From positions 1-6,380 of the forward strand of contig RFJB01000101.1 of assembly GCA_003695045.1 (NCBI GenBank): a stretch of 6,380 nucleotides of DNA, written 5' to 3'. Each line of letters starts with the position of its first letter. The stretch's first letter is position 1. The notes beneath the pieces are model-generated. The model had not been told where the DNA came from and did no database searches. It saw nothing but the letters and a program-made list of their open reading frames with translations. This stretch comes from Candidatus Woesearchaeota archaeon. Its GTDB lineage: Archaea > Nanobdellota > Nanobdellia > Woesearchaeales > J091. A program made the position numbers and the translations under genes. Below are positions 5,596 through 6,380 of the stretch, one piece after another.

Positions 5596-5619
5596 ATGAG
5601 TGACGTGTTTGCGGCATGA
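5596..5619 (+). other. Seven-codon mini-ORF overlapping the HD-GYP-like start
   Basis: ATG at 5596 opens a frame encoding MSDVFAA that stops with TGA at 5617-5619, overlapping the ATG at 5616 as ATGA. This is the usual geometry of translational coupling. No Shine-Dalgarno precedes the mini-ORF, and a frame this short can arise by chance. GAGTGA at 5598-5603 may instead be a weak Shine-Dalgarno for the main gene. Confidence 0.25.
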
Positions 5620-6380
5620 ACAGCAGCAATCTGAAGCTCAAACTTCAGGAGAAGATAATCGATCTGACTTATTATTTTGGAAGACCTCTTTCTCAGCTTC
5701 CGCCGGCGGACTTTGAAAACCTGCTTTATAATGAACTTTCATCTCTTGAGAAACAGGATCTAACCTATGAGACAGGGCGCGGCCTGGAAACAATTCCCCA
5801 TCTCCTTGACGTGGGGCAGCTTGTTGAATTCTACCTGACGCATTCCGACTTTCTTAAGCAGGACTATTTCATGAATTCTCATCATTCGCTTGACGACTGG
5901 TATCGCATGATAGCATTGGGGGCATACCTGCATGATGTTGGAAAGAATCACCTTGACGCCCGCCTCCTTGGCAGGCGCGGAGACCTGAGCAGAGAGCAGC
6001 TTGAAGAAATAAAAACTCATGTGAACTCAAGCTGGCAGGAGCTTGAAACTCTTGGTCTTGAAGAGCCGATACAGAACATTGCGTTCTACCATCACGAGCG
6101 GGTTGACGGAAGCGGTTATCCTCACGCTCTTAAAGGCGACGAAATCCCCCTGGAAGTTCTGCCGGTCTCATTCTTTGACGCGCTGCATGCAATAGCAACG
6201 CGAAATTACTTTAATAGGTTTTCCAAACCCAGAAAGGTGAATGAAGCAGTAGAATACGCAACAAACCATCTCAGCAAACGATTTGATCAGGGCGTCGTTG
6301 AGTTTGTAATGAACTATGCCGGCAGCGAGGATGCGCCCCTCTATCAGATTCTGCAGGGCATGATGGACAACGCCAGAAAC
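5616..6380 (+). CDS. HD-GYP-like metal-dependent phosphohydrolase (3' end outside window)
   Basis: The frame is open from ATG 5616 to the last base, giving 255 residues without a stop. Upstream in frame a TGA at 5601-5603 makes this ATG the first. Residues 1-55 are not recognisable. The HD domain follows: a probable first His in ETIPHLLDVGQL (58-69, H62), the HD pair in YLHDVGKNHL (104-113), KTH (133-135, H135), and the HD-GYP signature YHHERVDGSGYP (158-169), then LKGDEIPLE (172-180) and RFDQGVVEF (222-230), matching the usual HFDPxVVE segment. HD-GYP enzymes hydrolyse cyclic di-GMP or related cyclic dinucleotides in the cytosol. The last metal-binding Asp of 'VADxxDAL' is missing: the region reads VSFFDAL (184-190), three residues shorter. 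Activity or substrate may therefore differ. A promoter could lie in the AT-rich 5551-5562, overlapping the preceding terminator. No GGDEF or receiver domain is visible. Confidence 0.85.
   Translation, partial: MNSSNLKLKLQEKIIDLTYYFGRPLSQLPPADFENLLYNELSSLEKQDLTYETGRGLETIPHLLDVGQLVEFYLTHSDFLKQDYFMNSHHSLDDWYRMIALGAYLHDVGKNHLDARLLGRRGDLSREQLEEIKTHVNSSWQELETLGLEEPIQNIAFYHHERVDGSGYPHALKGDEIPLEVLPVSFFDALHAIATRNYFNRFSKPRKVNEAVEYATNHLSKRFDQGVVEFVMNYAGSEDAPLYQILQGMMDNARN

Noticed and set aside
1..6380. CRISPR array, insertion sequence or prophage
   Set aside because: There are no regularly spaced repeats, no transposase or integrase motifs, and no terminal inverted repeats with target duplications.

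Overview
The window most likely comes from an archaeon, plausibly a DPANN-type lineage such as Woesearchaeota or relatives, although no rRNA is present to prove it. Supporting signs are TATA-like boxes at archaeal spacing, GGTGG-type Shine-Dalgarno sites, one probably leaderless gene, an oligo-T terminator without a hairpin, heavy use of ATA (Ile) and AGA/AGG (Arg), and a HerA-type ATPase. Several gene families here (GpsA, PlsB-like acyltransferase, PpiC parvulin, HD-GYP) are better known from bacteria, so a bacterial host with unusual signals is not fully excluded.

Layout: (1) 1-2116, plus strand: the C-terminal 250 residues of a PlsB/GPAT-like acyltransferase, followed after 1 nt by a full-length divergent NAD(P)-dependent glycerol-3-phosphate dehydrogenase (GpsA). 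(2) 2118-3784, minus strand: a 441-residue HerA/DUF87 ATPase, then a 99-residue charged helical protein of unknown function with its own promoter; its stop lies 1 nt from the gpsA stop, so the two units converge tail to tail. (3) 3785-4043: a 259-bp divergent intergenic region with promoters for both sides, an all-G+C tandem 9-mer, and several inverted repeats. (4) 4044-5549, plus strand: a membrane-anchored protein with a Lys-rich cytoplasmic tail, one transmembrane helix, a SurA-N/parvulin prolyl isomerase module and a C-terminal CPHC thioredoxin-like domain, followed by an oligo-T terminator. (5) 5616-6380, plus strand: an HD-GYP-like metal-dependent phosphohydrolase cut off by the window end, preceded by a 7-codon mini-ORF whose stop overlaps its start.

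Two functional themes emerge. The GpsA/acyltransferase pair would reduce dihydroxyacetone phosphate to sn-glycerol-3-phosphate and acylate it, which is bacterial/eukaryotic lipid stereochemistry and notable if the host is an archaeon. The parvulin-thioredoxin fusion looks like a one-polypeptide extracytoplasmic folding factor combining proline isomerisation with thiol-disulfide exchange. There are no tRNAs, rRNAs, CRISPR arrays or insertion sequences, and no gene-free stretch longer than 300 bases.
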